Shown one piece after another: positions 43,814-55,330 of a DNA stretch of 64,000 nucleotides. Positions within the stretch are counted from its first letter, which is position 1, and each line of letters opens with the position of its first letter. The DNA comes from Cunninghamia lanceolata (lineage: Eukaryota > Streptophyta > Pinopsida > Cupressales > Cupressaceae). The stretch spans positions 10,372,001 through 10,436,000 of the forward strand of contig BSBN01000354.1 of assembly GCA_027924645.1 (NCBI GenBank). The letters run 5' to 3'. The notes under the pieces were generated by a model. It worked only from the letters and a program-made list of their open reading frames with translations, did not search any database and was not told the origin of the DNA. Both the position numbers and the translations under genes were made by a program.

Positions 43814-46800
43814 TTTCTCAATTTCGATTAATAAGAAGAAATATAGATACATTTATATCAATTTTTTTTTTCACATCTATATTTAAAAATAAAAATGTAG
43901 TTTCATGGTAAAATTCATTTCTCACTATCTTTACAATTCACTTTCCATATAAAAATTATCCAAATGAAAAGGAGACACTAATCCTTATAATCTATATTTG
44001 TCACTTTAATCTATCAAGTAATTTTTCCATTTCAAATGAATTTAAGGATCAAAGGATAATACAGGAATCTAATTGAATCTATTCATTTCATTAACATACA
44101 TTAGTCAAGTAAATTCGATTTAGGTTATTTCCATTGCATACAATAACTCAAGCTTAATTTTGTATTCAAGAGCAAAATGTATTTTTCATAAAACTGTAAA
44201 AGTCACTTTCTCACTAGGTAATACAAGGGATAAATTTATCATTTGATTCAAATCAACAATCAATCTAACAATTTACTATTTTGATAAACAAGAGCAAGCT
44301 ACTATAAGTTCCCACTACTCACAAACATTCTAAGGGAGTGATTTACTTTCCTCTCCCAGTTCACACAAATGAGGTAATGTAAAAACCAATTAAAGTCACA
44401 ACTAAAACATAATAAGGGAGGATTATCTCTCCACTCCCAAGGTAACAACTTTTACAATAAATACAAGAGAGAAGTTCTCTCCTCTAATCTCTTACAGAAT
44501 GAAACTTTTAAAAGAACAAGCTCTCATTACAAATAGGGATATAGAACATATTCAATAACAAGGCAAATTTTTCTTCAATCCCCTCACATGCTCCAACAGT
44601 AACCTGCAAGACAACAAGGGAGACAACAACAACCATCTAGCTCTCCTCCCTACCTTTGACCCGCAAGAAGGTCACCCCCGAGCTAGGGAGACCATCCTCA
44701 TACCCAGGGTAGAAAAGACCAAACACATCACAACATTGTACAACAACAAATAAAGCATTTAACACACACACCCCCATGGTTTACTCACAATACAAAGACT
44801 CAGCTTAGGTGAGTTCAAGGAGGGTAGGGAAGTAGACATCTCTACCTCTAGGTGTCATCTTTTCACATTTTATCACATTTTATCACATTTTATCACAAGG
44901 CCTCAAGCCAACTTTATTACAAGGCCTCAAGCCTTCCAATGAATCAAATTACCAGGGATATCCCAATAGGCTCTCAAAGCCATAAAGCCTTCTAGGCTCA
45001 AAAGTACCAACATTCTCTCAAGGCATTTCTTACAACAAGAACCAAGATGACACCCGAGGAGGGTCACACCTCCCCTTCCCTATACAAGATGAGCATTGCC
45101 TTCCAACTGGAAGGAGCTCTTTCTACACCCAACACAAACCCCAAAAATAATAGAAAACTCATAGAAGACAATTGCAAACTCATTCATCAAGCAAGAAACA
45201 AACATACATACCATGCATAGATCATTCAAGAGAGTAGTCTTGTTCACCAACCTTTCAAAGCCTAATTATGGAATGAAATTTGATGAAGAGCTCCTCTCTA
45301 GCCTCCTTCCCAAAATCTCCTTCTTTCCACAATAATCCAACCCCCTTACTCTCCTCCTCCTATCTCTTTTAAAAGCTAATTCCCTCTATTTTCCTAATTT
45401 CTCAAGTGGCATTAAACAACTAATCCACAACTCATCCATTATCCTAGTGGTCATAAAACAATTAACCCCACTCAATAGGTTCCCCACTATAGTCTTTTTT
45501 ACAACACATGGAGAATTTTAAAATACAATAAGTGAAATAAAAATACCAAGGGAGTGGATGATACACTACCCTAAACAAGGGAAACCCCACCAAAAGAGAG
45601 GCACATGGAGACAAACACTCCATTATTAGGGGATCATGGAGTTGTTCCATGACTTGGAAGTGGGCCTGAGTGTGGATTCCACTCATCCCATTGTCCCCAT
45701 GCTTCCGAATTCGTCACTTAACTTCACTGTAAAGTTTAAGTGACCATATGGAGGTTAACCCAAGGTTATCCTAGTCAAAAAGGTCCCTAGACCCATGAGG
45801 TATAACCCAGGGTTGATTTTTGCCTAGTTAGAACTCCCAGAGTCAAATAAAACACAAGAAAAAAGGTCTAAAAGAAATAAAGTTTAAACAAGATTAAAAA
45901 CAACATTTCTTACAACACTTATCATAATAAAAGTAAATCAGAAGATAACCCTTATTCCCTTGACCTCATGCAACATTAACACATTACAACATTACAACAT
46001 TCCTCCAAACACGAGGTTGATCTTAGTTCCTCATAGAACTAGATCGGCTCACAAGGGATACAACATAGGTATGGGATGATCTCCTGTATTTGTGGTTTCG
46101 TTAGTAATACCTGCACACTCAAACTCGAAGTCAATATCACATAGAGATATCATAGCTGAAGCAATTTAAATACATGCATCCTAAACATTCTACCATATAA
46201 TCACATTGAAGTTCCATATCCATTCATCAATTTCTTAAAAGCAACATCTAAATTATCATTGCACAATTATTTTCCTTAAAAATCAATTAGGTTTAATAAG
46301 CAAGATACTAGATCAATAGTCTCTCAACATATAAATAATAGTCACTATCACTGCAAATAGTCTCATGAACAGTAGTGTAAAAAGTAGGCCTCACATAAAA
46401 GTCAGCTCCAACTATACTGCAAGAGAACCTAAAAATGGGGACATTACAAGGAGGGGGTCCTTCCTTTGAAATGATTCTTTGAATTCTCATAACATTTGTA
46501 GACCACACTAGAACATGCAACTAAGGTTGTCCCCTTGGTGATGAAATCCAAGGCAGTCCCCTTAAAGGGAAGGAATGTTGATCACTTTTGATCCCCAAGA
46601 TCACGTAAAGCACAAGGGGAGAGCATACGTGATCAACACCCTAGGATTAACAAAATAACAAAAAAGAGATCAAGGAAGGTTTTTGATCCCCAAGATCACC
46701 CAAGGGTACGAGGAGAGAGAATTCACCTTCCTATAACTCTACAAACACAACTAACATGTTAATTTAACCACTAACTAATTTAGTGCCTAATGCTAGTAGA

Positions 46801-47090
46801 ACATAAGCCTCTGACATGTGGAGCTACAAACACAAATTATTAGTAGTTTGATAAGGGATCTTGGACAATCAAAATATGTTGTGAAATCAAGGATTAGTCC
46901 AATAAAATGATGGCAAGTTAGCAAATCAAATCAAAATAGAAACATGTGCTATAACATAGGAGAATAGTGGAAATTATTGGATTTAGATTGGTTTATTATG
47001 CGAATGATGATAGAAGGTGGTCATGACCATTTTCAGGTGTCTACAGTAGCAATGAGGTCCTCCTCTTGACAACAAGGATGAAGGCGGGGA
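43811..47090. other. Gene-free region with small repeats
   Basis: No supported gene. A 10-bp repeat (TATCACATTT) runs three to four times at about 44860-44897. AAGGCCTCAAGCC occurs twice just after. TTTTGATCCCCAAGATCAC occurs twice (about 46586 and 46680), each followed by a purine-rich GGGGAGAG/AGGAGAGAG. Probably old transposon debris. Confidence 0.5.
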
Positions 47091-47480
47091 TATGAGGAAT
47101 TGGATTTGGGCTTAGAAGCAACAACAAAATGGAAATAAAAATCACACGTAGTCTTGCATGAACATATAAATGCTATGGGGGTTGGCTATACAAGAGCTTA
47201 TATAAAAAAAGAATTCAAAGTAATTCTAAGTAGCCTCATGTTGGGATTGAGGGCTTAGAAGCAAAACAAAAACAAAAGACTTGCACGGTTTTGTACGAGC
47301 ATACAAATGCTATGGGGGTTATTATGCAAAACAAGAAAGCATGAATAGTGTTTAGCCTCGTGTTGGGATTGAGGGCTTAGAAATAAAATAGAAACAAAAG
47401 GCTATGGGATCTTGTATGAACAAAAAATGCTATGGGGGCTACTATGTAAAATAAGAAAGCATGAATAATTCTAAGCCCTA
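47091..47480. repeat. Three degenerate tandem copies of a 120-140 bp repeat
   Basis: Each contains GGGCTTAGAA(G/A), AAACAAAA(G), an ATGAAC-type phrase and AATGCTATGGGGG. GGGCTTAG words occur at about 47107, 47251 and 47372. Non-coding. Confidence 0.7.
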
Positions 47481-48444
47481 GTTTCACCTAGTTTACTTCT
47501 TTTTTGGATTTTGATTAAGAGTTCCTTCATGCACAACTAAGTTGTTACTTCCACTGACTATTTGTCATGGTACAGTCATGGTAGGAGGGTTCACAGAATG
47601 AACTGTTCAAGTCGTGTAGCAAGAGTCAACACAATGGAAACAACACAAAGAATTTTAACAAATGTAGATTCAGTCATTATATCATAGAATTCAAATAGAG
47701 ATCGGTCGGCAATATGCGGGCTTACAATTAGTGCTCACAGGCCTGATTACATACATGTGCAAGATAAAGCTTTAAATATCCTTCACAAAGAATCAAGACT
47801 GTCCATCTTCTAAGTTATCAAAACTTCTTTCCTAAGGATCTATTACATCATTATATACCATCTCTAGATCAATCGATTCCTCTGCGTCGGCCAAGGAAGG
47901 TCACAAACTCCAATAAAGAGCTGTAACATGTGTACATAAATAGGTAAGACCTAAATGCATAGAACACCTTCGCAAATGAATGGAATGATGTGCAGATCTT
48001 CGAGGAAGGTCGGCCATGAACCAAATATCATCGAATAATGTGTCATTAGGCTTCACAGATTGGGAAATGCTTCCGCAGATCTCGCCTTTAGCTGGTTGTC
48101 TGTGATTATCATGATGCTCTATTATGAGAAAACAATTGATCTTCTGACAGTGATATCTTTTCGATAATGATGTGTGGGTCTCTGAATTATGGATATGATG
48201 TAGATGAATGAATGTAGATGCTAAGTCCAGCTCTACAAGGTCTGAAATGCAACTGAAATAAAATGTGGACCAAAATACAGAAACTACTTCTGACTAAACT
48301 GCCTGAACTGAACTAGAAAATGAAAAGAAACAAATTGATCTACAAACAAACTGAAATGCAAATATTTTTGGTTGATGCAAGATTTCTCTTGAACCAGGGA
48401 TGCTCCTACATTAGACATCTGGGGTTATTAAAAAAGTGAGTCCC
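47481..48444 (-). other. Probable 3' UTR and 3' LTR of element F, ends not resolved
   Basis: It lies directly after the pol stop of F. TGTAGGAGCATCCCTGG on the minus strand near 48410 could be the LTR start, but no clear PPT, no second copy and no opposite end are visible. Confidence 0.35.
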
Positions 48445-51400
48445 TCACTTTGCTGAGGCTAGGGGAGAACCAAGACGATCCACCTCAGCCTGAGAAATCC
48501 ATGATGAATCTTCTTCCGGTCTGCCTTTCCACTTCACAAGATATTCTTTGTATTGTCTTCCTCTAGTGTTGCATCCAACTCTACTGTCCAAAATATATTC
48601 AATCTACTCCAGTGCTAGTTGTGGTAACTGCTTCTTCAAGTCTTCTTCCATGCTGGCACTAAACTCTACTTCATGATACTGATATAAGTCTGCAATGTTG
48701 AAAATAGGTGATATACCCAATGTCTCTAGTAACTCTACTCCATATGCATTTCCTGAATCAAATTTTCTGAGTACCTTACAAGGTCCAAACTTCTTCATCC
48801 TCAACTTGTTATATGTCCCAACTGGAAATCTTTCTTTTCTCAAGTATACCATTACGTCATCTCCCACTTCAAATTCCTTATGTCTTCACTTCTCATCTGC
48901 CTTTTCCATATATTTACTATTCATATCCTCCAAATGTTTCTTTACCTAATTATGCACTGTCTTCATATAATCTATAAATTCTTTTGCTTCTGCACTTCTC
49001 TTTTCTTCCATGTTGATATCTCTTAATTCTTCTACTCCTCTAGGGTTCACTCGGGTCACAATCTCAAAAGGTGTTCTTCTGGTACTCCTATTTACTAAAT
49101 TATTGTATGCAAACTCTACTTGTGAAAGAATCAAATCCCAACTTGTTATTTTCTCTCCAACCAAACATCTCAACAAGTTTCCCAAACTCCTATTCACTAC
49201 CCCTATCTGTCCATCAGTCTATGGATGAAAAGTTGAACTGAACTTCAAATCTGTCTTCATCTTCTTCCAAAGTGTCTTCCAAAAATATCCAACAAACTTT
49301 GTATCTCTATTTGAAACTATACTCTTAGGTAATCCATGTAATCTCACAATCTCTTTGAAAAATAGGCCAATTACATGCACTACATCAGTTGTCTTCTTAC
49401 AAGGTATGAAATGAGCCATCTTTGAAAATTGGTCAACCACTACAAATATTAAATCATATCCTCTCTGTGTCTTAGGTAATCCTATTACAAAATCCATACT
49501 TATGTCTTCCCAAGGTCTCTCTAGTACTGTCAAAGGTTTATACAATCCAGTATTCTGACTACTTCTTTTTGCAACTTGACAAACTCTACAACTCTACACA
49601 AATCTCCTAACATCCTTATGTATCTGAGGCCAAAAGTAGTTTTCACTCACCAAAGCCACTGTCTTATCAATGCCAAAATGTCCTACCAATCCATCACTAT
49701 GCTTCTCCTTGATCAGATTATCCCTCATCAAACTTCTAGGTATGCACAACTGATTTCCTTTGAACAACATATCTTCTTAAATGAAATAATCCAACCACTT
49801 ACTCCTATCTGTCACAACACATTCCTTACATGATTTCCAAGGTTCTACAAAATCAGTGTCTTCCTCATACATGTTCTTCAATTCATCAAAACCCAACACT
49901 TCAACTCTCATTTTTGTCAACAAGTTTCTTCTTCTACTCAATGTATTAACAACTTTGTTTGATTCAACACAAAAGTATAACTCTGCATGAACTCTACCCA
50001 TCTCATATGTCTCTGATTCAACTTACCTTGACTGTTCAAATATTGCAAAGCTTAATAATATGTATACAACACAAACTCCTTAGGTAATAGATGTCTCCAC
50101 TTCTTCAGGGCTTGAATTATGGCATAGAACTCTTGATCATAAACTAAATATCTCTTCCTTGCATCATTCAACTTCTCACTAAAATATGCTACAAGTATCC
50201 CTTCTTGACTTAACACTGTTGTAATCGCATTTCCACTTGCATCACAATCAACTTGAAATACCTTATTGAAATTCAGTAATGCCAACAAAGGTTGCTCTGT
50301 CACTTTCTGCTTCAACAACTCAAAACTTTTATCTGCTCCTGACGTCCACTTAAAATCTTTTCTATCAACTCTCATTGTCTCTATCATAGGGTTACAAACT
50401 AAACTAAAATTTCTAATGAACGTCTGGTAGAAACTAGCCAATCCATGAAATAATCTAACTTCTCTAATGCTCTCCAATGTAGGCCATTCAACAATTGCTT
50501 TCATTTTCTCAGGGTCCATCTTCAATCGTTCCGCAGAAATCCCAAATCCCAAATATACCAACTCTTCTTTCATGAAACTATACTTCTTGATGTTTATCAG
50601 CAATTTCTCTTCTCTCAGTCTCTGCAAAACTTGTCTAATATGCCACAAATGTTCCTCTTTTGTCTTACTGAAAATTAGAATATCATCCAAGTATACAATC
50701 ACAAACTTACCCAAGAATTTCTTCAAAACTTCGTTCATCAATCTCATGAAAATACTTGGTGCATTTGTCAATCCAAAGGGCATCACTAACCACTCATAGA
50801 ATCCTTCATTTGTTTTAAAAGTAGTCTTCCATTTATCACCTTCTCTGATTCTGATATGATGGTATCTACTCTTCAAATCTATGTTTGTGAAATATCTTGC
50901 TCCACTCAGACAATCCATGATATCATCCATCCTAGGTAAAGGAAATCTATACTTAATTGTGATTTTATTTATTGCTCTGGAATCAGGACACATTCTCCAT
51001 TCTCCATCCTTCTTTGGTGCAAGCATTGCTGGTACTGCACAAGGATTCAAACTTTCTCTGATCAAACTTTTCCTCAACAACTCTTGTATATGTCTATTTA
51101 TTTCTTCATTCTCTGTCGGTGTCAATATATGTGCTACTTTGTTAGGCAAACTTGCTCCCAGTATAAGATCCATGTGATGACTGATACTCCTTATAGGTGG
51201 AAATCCTTTAGGTACATTATCTGATATGATGTTTTCATACTCCATCAACAATTCTCTTATCTCCTCCGGTTGTGATTCTTGAGTCTCTTTCTCCAATGTT
51301 TCGGGCTTCTTAGGAATCAAGACATAACACATATTCTCATGTCTCAAACCATCTAGAAATTTTCTTCCATCTACCAAACAGATTATAGCATTCCCACATA

Positions 51401-51626
51401 CTTAACTCTTAGGATCATCTTTTAAAGGAATCAAAGTAATTATCTTTCCGTTTGTTATTATAGTGTATGTATTCTTTCTCCCATCATGTATAGCTTTTCT
51501 ATCATATTGCCAAGGTCTACCCAACAAGATATGATAAACATCAATAGGCATAATATCACAGAAGACTTCATCATGATAAGATCTAATATGAAGTTTCACC
51601 AAACATTGTTTTCTCACCAGTACCAA
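48445..51626 (-). pseudogene. pol remnant of chromovirus F (protease end to chromodomain)
   Basis: Minus-strand pieces in order: 51402-51626 (end of protease, HILLG), 50052-51377 (441 codons, RT with intact YLDD and the start of RNase H with CDAS), 49777-50001, 49219-49545 (integrase core with SMDFVIGLP), 48946-49197, 48604-48867 (integrase C-terminal domain), and after a TAG at about 48604 a chromodomain (YLVKWKGRPEEDSSW) to a TGA at 48445-48447. RNase H is broken by a stop and a frameshift near 49980-50050. The integrase residue at the catalytic Glu position is Gly. The family is the same as E. Gag and the protease active site are missing because the satellite array begins at about 51629. 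Confidence 0.88.
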
Positions 51627-51770
51627 TATGAGACTGCAAAATTTTTAGTTCTTTTGTATCCATCTGGATCATTATTCCCGACTGGGGGTTTAAACCACCT
51701 GACACCCTTTTATAGGGATTTGTTTCTATTATCATTCTTTAAATAGAAAGGAGGCCCGTATATGTAGCAA

Positions 51771-51851
51771 AGAAAGCCACTTGGTATATTGGTGGAGAGT
51801 GAAAATAGCAAGCAGGAGGTCAGGGGTTCGACCCCCACAAACCAACCTTTT
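51771..51851 (+). promoter_or_regulatory. tRNA-like Pol III module of the satellite (example: first monomer)
   Basis: A box TGGTATATTGG (51782-51792; consensus TRGYNNARNNGG), B box GGTTCGACCCC (51825-51835; consensus GGTTCGANNCC) 43 bases downstream as in a tRNA gene, then TTTT at 51848-51851, a minimal Pol III terminator. The stretch would give an RNA of about 70-80 nt. The ends do not pair as an acceptor stem and only part of a T stem forms, so it is not a working tRNA; it resembles the head of a tRNA-derived SINE. B boxes are kept in monomers 1, 2, 5, 6, 7, 8, 11 (one change), 12, 14 and 15, and altered in 3, 4, 10 and 17. Confidence 0.7.
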
Positions 51852-51870
51852 AACAATCAAACCACCACAT

Positions 51871-51909
51871 GTGCCACGTGGCACCAAATCATTGGGTCAC
51901 GTGGCATTA
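51871..51909. promoter_or_regulatory. G-box palindromes flanking an HD-Zip-like site (first monomer)
   Basis: GTGCCACGTGGCAC (51871-51884, perfect palindrome with a CACGTG G-box), then AATCATTGGG (CAATNATTG in most other monomers, for example CCAATCATTGGG at about 54107), then TCACGTGGCA. G-boxes are bound by plant bZIP and bHLH factors; CAATNATTG by HD-Zip factors. Further ACGT cores follow in the monomer: GACA(C/T)(G/A)TGTCA, GCCACGTCAT, (G/T)CACGTGTCAA and TGACGTCA. Binding is inferred from motifs only. Confidence 0.55.
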
Positions 51910-54900
51910 CCTCATTCTTCCGTCAGTGACACATGTCATGCTGGATTGATCCACATCTTCAGACCTGCCACGTCATCTGCTAACTTAGATGTGGCCATCT
52001 GTCACGTGTCAAACTCTGGACCTACCACATCAACAACTGCCACTGTGTCTGTCATGTCAGCATGTTGACGTCATCATTGTACTATCTAGTTAGCATGGTC
52101 AACTCTCAACTTCAACCGGCCATATCTTGCTCGTATGAGCTCTAATCGAGGTGAAATGAGCGGCATTGAAATCGAAATGAGTAGCATCAAAATCGTGATG
52201 ATGAGCTCTTTGACTTAGCATCATTTTTGCTTAGATTTGAGACAATCAAATTTTCACCTTTTTAAATACCTGATTCATCTATTTGACTGAACCTTTGACT
52301 GCACATAGCTTCTGCATACGAACTCCTTTTGAGCCCGTTCAAGTCGCGTTAGGATTATGTCAGCAACCTCTTTCCAATGATGTTGATCCCTTCATATTCT
52401 TAGACTGCAAAATTTTTTGGTCTTCTGGATCCACCTGAATCATTCCTCCCCACTTGGGGTTCAAACCACCCGACCCCCTTTTATAGGGATTCATTTCTAT
52501 TATCATTCTTTAAATAGAAAGGATGCCCATATATGTAGCAAAGAAAGCTGCTTGGTATATTGGTGGAGAGTGAAAATAGCAAGCAGGAGGTTAGGGGTTC
52601 GACCCCCACAAACCAATCTTTTGACAATCAAACTGCCACATGTGCCACATGGCATTACCTCATTCATCCGTCAGTGACACGTGTCTTGCTGTATTGGTCC
52701 ACATCATCAGACCTGCCACGTCATTTGCTAACTCATATGCCACCATCTGCCATGTGTCAACCTCTGGAGCTCCCACGTCAACAACTGCCACTATGTCTAC
52801 CATGTCAGCATGCTGACATTGTCATTGTATTGTCTAGTCAGCATGGTCAACCTTCAACTTTGACCGGCCATATCTTGCTCATACGAGCTCTGATCGAGAT
52901 GAAACGAGCGACGTCAGAATCATGGCGATGAGCTCTTCAACTTGGCATCATTTTTGCATGGATTTAAGACAATCAATTTTTCACCTTTCTGAATGCTTGA
53001 TTCGCGTGTTTGACCAAACCTTTGACTACACATAACTTCTGCATACAAACTCCTTTTGAACCCTTTCGAATTGCATCAATATCGTGTCAGCGACCACTTT
53101 CTAATGATGTTGATTCCATCAGATTCTAAGACAAAAAAAAATTAGTTCTTTTGTATCCACCTGGATCATTCCTCCCCACTCGGGGTTCAAACCACCCAAC
53201 CCCCTTTTATAGAGATTCGTTTCTATTATCATTCATTAAATAGAAAGGAGACCCGTATATGTAGCAAAGAAAGCTGCTCGGTATATTGGTGTAGAGTGAA
53301 AAAAGCAAGAAGGAGGTCAGCAGTTTGACCCCCACAAACCAACCTTTTAACAATCAAACCACCACATGTGCCACGTGGCATTACCTCATTCGTCCGTCAG
53401 TGACATGTCACGGTGGATTGGTCCACATCTTCAGACTTGCCACATCATCTGCTGACTCAGATGCCGCTATCTGCCATGTGTCAAACTCTGGATTTGCCAC
53501 GTCAACAACTGCCATTGTGTCTACCATGTCAGCATGCTGACGTCATTATTGCACTATCTAGTCAGCATGGTCAACCCTCAACTTTGACTAGCCATATCTT
53601 GCTTGTACTAGCTATGATCGAGGTGAAACGAGTGGCATCAGAATCGTAGCGACGAGCTCTTCGACTTGACATCATTTTTGCTTGGATTTGAGACAATCAA
53701 TTTTTCACCTTTTCGAATTCCTGATTCACTTGTTTGACCGAACCTTTGACTGCACATAACTTCTGCATACGAACTCTTTTAGAGCCCATTCAAGTTGCAT
53801 TAGGATCGTGTCAGCGACCTCTTTCTAATGATGTTAATTTCATCAGGTTCTAAGACTGCAAGATTTTTAGGTCTTCTAGATCCACCTAAATCATTCCTCC
53901 CCACTGGGGGTTCAAACCACCTGACCCCCTTTTATAGGGATTTGTTTCTATTAGCATTCTTTAAATAGAAAGGAGGCCCGTATATGTAGCAATGAAAGCT
54001 GCCTGGTATATTGGTGGAGAGTGAAAATAGGAAGCAGGAGGTTAGGGGTTCAACTCCCATAAACCAACCTTTTAACAAGAAAATCGCCACATGTGCCACG
54101 TGACACCCAATCATTGGGCCACGTGACATTCGCTCATTCGTCCATCAGTGACACATGTCATGTTGGATTGGTCCACATCTACAGACATGCCACGTGATCT
54201 ATTGAGTCATATGCCGCCATCTACCACGTGTCAACATCTAGACCTACCATGCCAACAACTACCACTGTGTCTGCCATGTCAGCATGATGACGTTATCATT
54301 GTACTGTCTAGTCAGCATGGTCAATAATCAACTTTGACTAGCTATATCTTGCTCGTACCAACTCCGATCAAGACGAAACGAGTGGTGTCAAAATGTGGCG
54401 ATGAGCTTTTTGACTTGGCATCATTTTTACTTGGATTTGAGACAATAAATTTTTCACCTTTCTGAATGCATGATTTGCCTGTTTGACCGACCCTTTGACT
54501 GTGCATAACTTCTGCATACGAACTCCTTTTGAGCCCGTTCAAATTGCGTCAGGATCATGCCAGCAACCTCTTTCCAATGATGTTAATTCTGTCAGGTTCT
54601 AAGACTACAAAATTTTTAGGTCTTCTGGGTCCATTTAGATCATTCCTTCCCACAGGGGTTCAAACCACCTGACCCCTTTTTATAGGGATTCGTTTCTATT
54701 ATCATTCTTTAAATAGAAGGGAAGCCCATAGATGTAGCAAAGAAAGCCACTTGGTATATTGGTGGAGAGTGAAAATAGCAAGGTTCGACCCCACAAACTA
54801 ACCTTTTAACAATCAAACCACCACATGTGCCACGTGGTACCCAATCATTAGGCCACGTGGCATTACCTCATTCATTCGTCAGTGACATGTTTCACACTGG

Positions 54901-55330
54901 ATTGGTCCACATCTTTAGACCTGCCACATCATCTATTGACTCAGATGCCGCCATCTGCCACATGTCAACCTCTGGACCTACCACGTCAACAATTGCCACT
55001 GTGTCTACCATATTAGCATGCTGATGTCATCATTATACTGTATAGTCGACATGGTCAACCCTCAACTTTGACCAGCTATATCTTGCTCGTACGAGCTCCG
55101 ATCGAGGGGAAACAACTGGCGTGAAAATCATGGTGACGAGGTCTTCGACTTGGTATCACTTTTGTTTGGATTTGAAACAATCAATTTTCACCTTTTTGAA
55201 CACCTGATTCACCTGTTTGACGAAACCTTTGACTGCACAACTTCTACATACGAACTCCTTTTGAGCCCATTCAAGTTGCGTCAGGATCATGTCGGCGACC
55301 TCTTTCCAATGATGCTGATTCTGTCAGGTT

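Larger units (their letters stand above)
51632..55330 (+). repeat. Satellite block I: monomers P-Q-R-S-T
   Basis: The complete five-class set, 3.7 kb. Class marks: P, TATCCATCTGGATCATTATT before the tRNA-like block; Q, CTGGATCCACCTG with CCACATCATCAG downstream; R, GAAAAAAGCAAG; S, AAAATAGGAAGC and AACAAG-AAAT; T, CCATTTAGATCATTCCTTCC and a 17-bp deletion leaving AGCAAGGTTCGACC. Confidence 0.75.

Noticed and set aside
51781..51851. A functional tRNA gene in each satellite monomer
   Set aside because: A and B boxes fit, but the seven bases before the A box do not pair with those after the T arm, no anticodon stem forms and the T stem is partial. It is promoter-like only.
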